In this document: piece after piece, positions 6,281-6,739 of the stretch | Layout of the letters: each line of letters opens with the position of its first letter | Position numbering within the stretch: position 1 is the first letter of the stretch | Origin: an uncultured Lachnospiraceae bacterium | GTDB lineage: Bacteria > Bacillota > Clostridia > Lachnospirales > Lachnospiraceae | NCBI GenBank assembly: GCA_946639085.1 | Contig: CAMPBP010000071.1 | Span: 1-6,739, forward strand | Direction of reading: 5' to 3' | DNA: 6,739 nt | Program-made: the position numbers and the translations under genes | Notes under the pieces: model-generated | Database searches by the model: none | Told to the model about the DNA's origin: nothing | What the model saw: the letters and a program-made list of their open reading frames with translations, nothing else

Positions 6281-6304
6281 CCTCTTCTTTGATATTGTTT
6301 TTTT
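6262..6304. terminator. Bidirectional intrinsic terminator between convergent genes
   Basis: AAAGAAGAGG (6266-6275) and CCTCTTCTTT (6281-6290) form a perfect 10-bp stem with the 5-nt loop CATGA, which holds the plus-strand stop codon. For galE on the minus strand the stem runs straight into seven T (complement of 6262-6268), a textbook terminator. For the plus strand seven T (6298-6304) follow after a 7-nt spacer, a weaker arrangement. A second small inverted repeat, GATATT (6291-6296) with AATATC (6305-6310), encloses that T-tract. Confidence 0.85.
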
Positions 6305-6739
6305 AATATCCCGTGGGGTTGTTCTTCTGGAATCTCCAGGAATCCTCGCACATTTCTTTTATGCCGTACTGAGCTTTCCAACCCAGTTCTTTGTAGGCTT
6401 TTTCTGCGGAAGCGTAGCATGTTGCGATGTCGCCGGGGCGTCTTTCGCCGATCACGTAAGGGATCTTTACTCCGGTAGCATCTTCAAAATTCTTTACTAT
6501 ATCAAGGACGCTGTATCCCACGCCGGTGCCGAGATTGTATATCTTAAGGCCGGCGTTTTCTTCAATCTTCTTAAGGGCAAGAACGTGTCCTTTTGCAAGG
6601 TCTACTACGTGGATGTAGTCTCTTACGCCGGTGCCGTCGGGAGTGTCGTAGTCGTTGCCGAATACGGTGAGCTTATCTCTCTTTCCGACCGCAACCTGGG
6701 TAATGTAGGGCATGAGGTTGTTGGGAATACCGTTGGGAT
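6303..6739 (-). CDS. galE: UDP-glucose 4-epimerase, C-terminal 144 residues (start outside window)
   Basis: The visible part belongs to the cytoplasmic enzyme that interconverts UDP-glucose and UDP-galactose (often also the N-acetyl forms) with tightly bound NAD. It opens with [19 protein letters not shown], so the reading frame continues past the right edge; the Met at 6713 is internal and not a start. Family signatures follow in order: [40 protein letters not shown] and the terminal [16 protein letters not shown]. These make up the substrate-binding C-terminal domain; the NAD-binding glycine motif and the catalytic YxxxK of a full protein of about 338 residues lie outside. No frameshift or missing residue is apparent. 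The gene is convergent with the mannosyltransferase operon and shares its terminator. It could supply galactose-type donors for the surface glycans suggested by the neighbours, or act simply in galactose metabolism. Confidence 0.96.
   Translation of the reverse strand, partial: PNGIPNNLMPYITQVAVGKRDKLTVFGNDYDTPDGTGVRDYIHVVDLAKGHVLALKKIEENAGLKIYNLGTGVGYSVLDIVKNFEDATGVKIPYVIGERRPGDIATCYASAEKAYKELGWKAQYGIKEMCEDSWRFQKNNPTGY

Overview
The window looks like chromosomal DNA of a low-to-moderate GC Clostridia, most likely a Lachnospiraceae relative (Butyrivibrio-like). This is judged by eye from AT-rich intergenic DNA, sigma-A promoters, the GalE C-terminus, a RelQ-type alarmone synthetase and an 88-residue protein of a type I recall only from Clostridia. 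No phage, transposon, CRISPR, tRNA or rRNA signal was seen.

Layout from left to right. (1) Minus strand, 1028 to the left edge: an operon of a small (p)ppGpp synthetase followed 19 bp later by a coiled-coil protein that runs off the window. A near-consensus promoter with an extended -10 element (1078-1106) drives it. (2) Minus strand, 4712 to 1150: two large polytopic membrane proteins of 584 and 603 residues overlapping by 4 bp (ATGA). Both look like GT-C type glycosyltransferases or relatives, the second matching the DUF6020 family. A weak terminator candidate lies at 1131-1161. (3) A 118-bp divergent intergenic region (4713-4830) with promoters in both directions and a 13-bp stem-loop ending 3 nt before the start codon of the plus-strand gene. 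(4) Plus strand, 4831 to 6280: an 88-residue conserved small protein, then a 393-residue Gpi18/COG5542-like membrane mannosyltransferase. (5) A bidirectional terminator at 6262-6304, shared with the convergent minus-strand galE (C-terminal 144 residues only; start outside the window).

Together, regions 2 to 5 read as a surface-glycan or protein-glycosylation neighbourhood. GalE would supply UDP-galactose or UDP-GalNAc, and three membrane enzymes of GT-C type would transfer sugars from lipid-linked donors outside the membrane. That joint role is inferred from context. The alarmone synthetase operon has its own promoter and is probably an unrelated neighbour.

The points most worth a second look are: the hairpin that would fold a remote Shine-Dalgarno into correct spacing before the 88-residue gene; the alarmone synthetase that keeps catalytic residues but appears to lack the RelQ allosteric pppGpp site; and its partner with an all-tyrosine heptad core.
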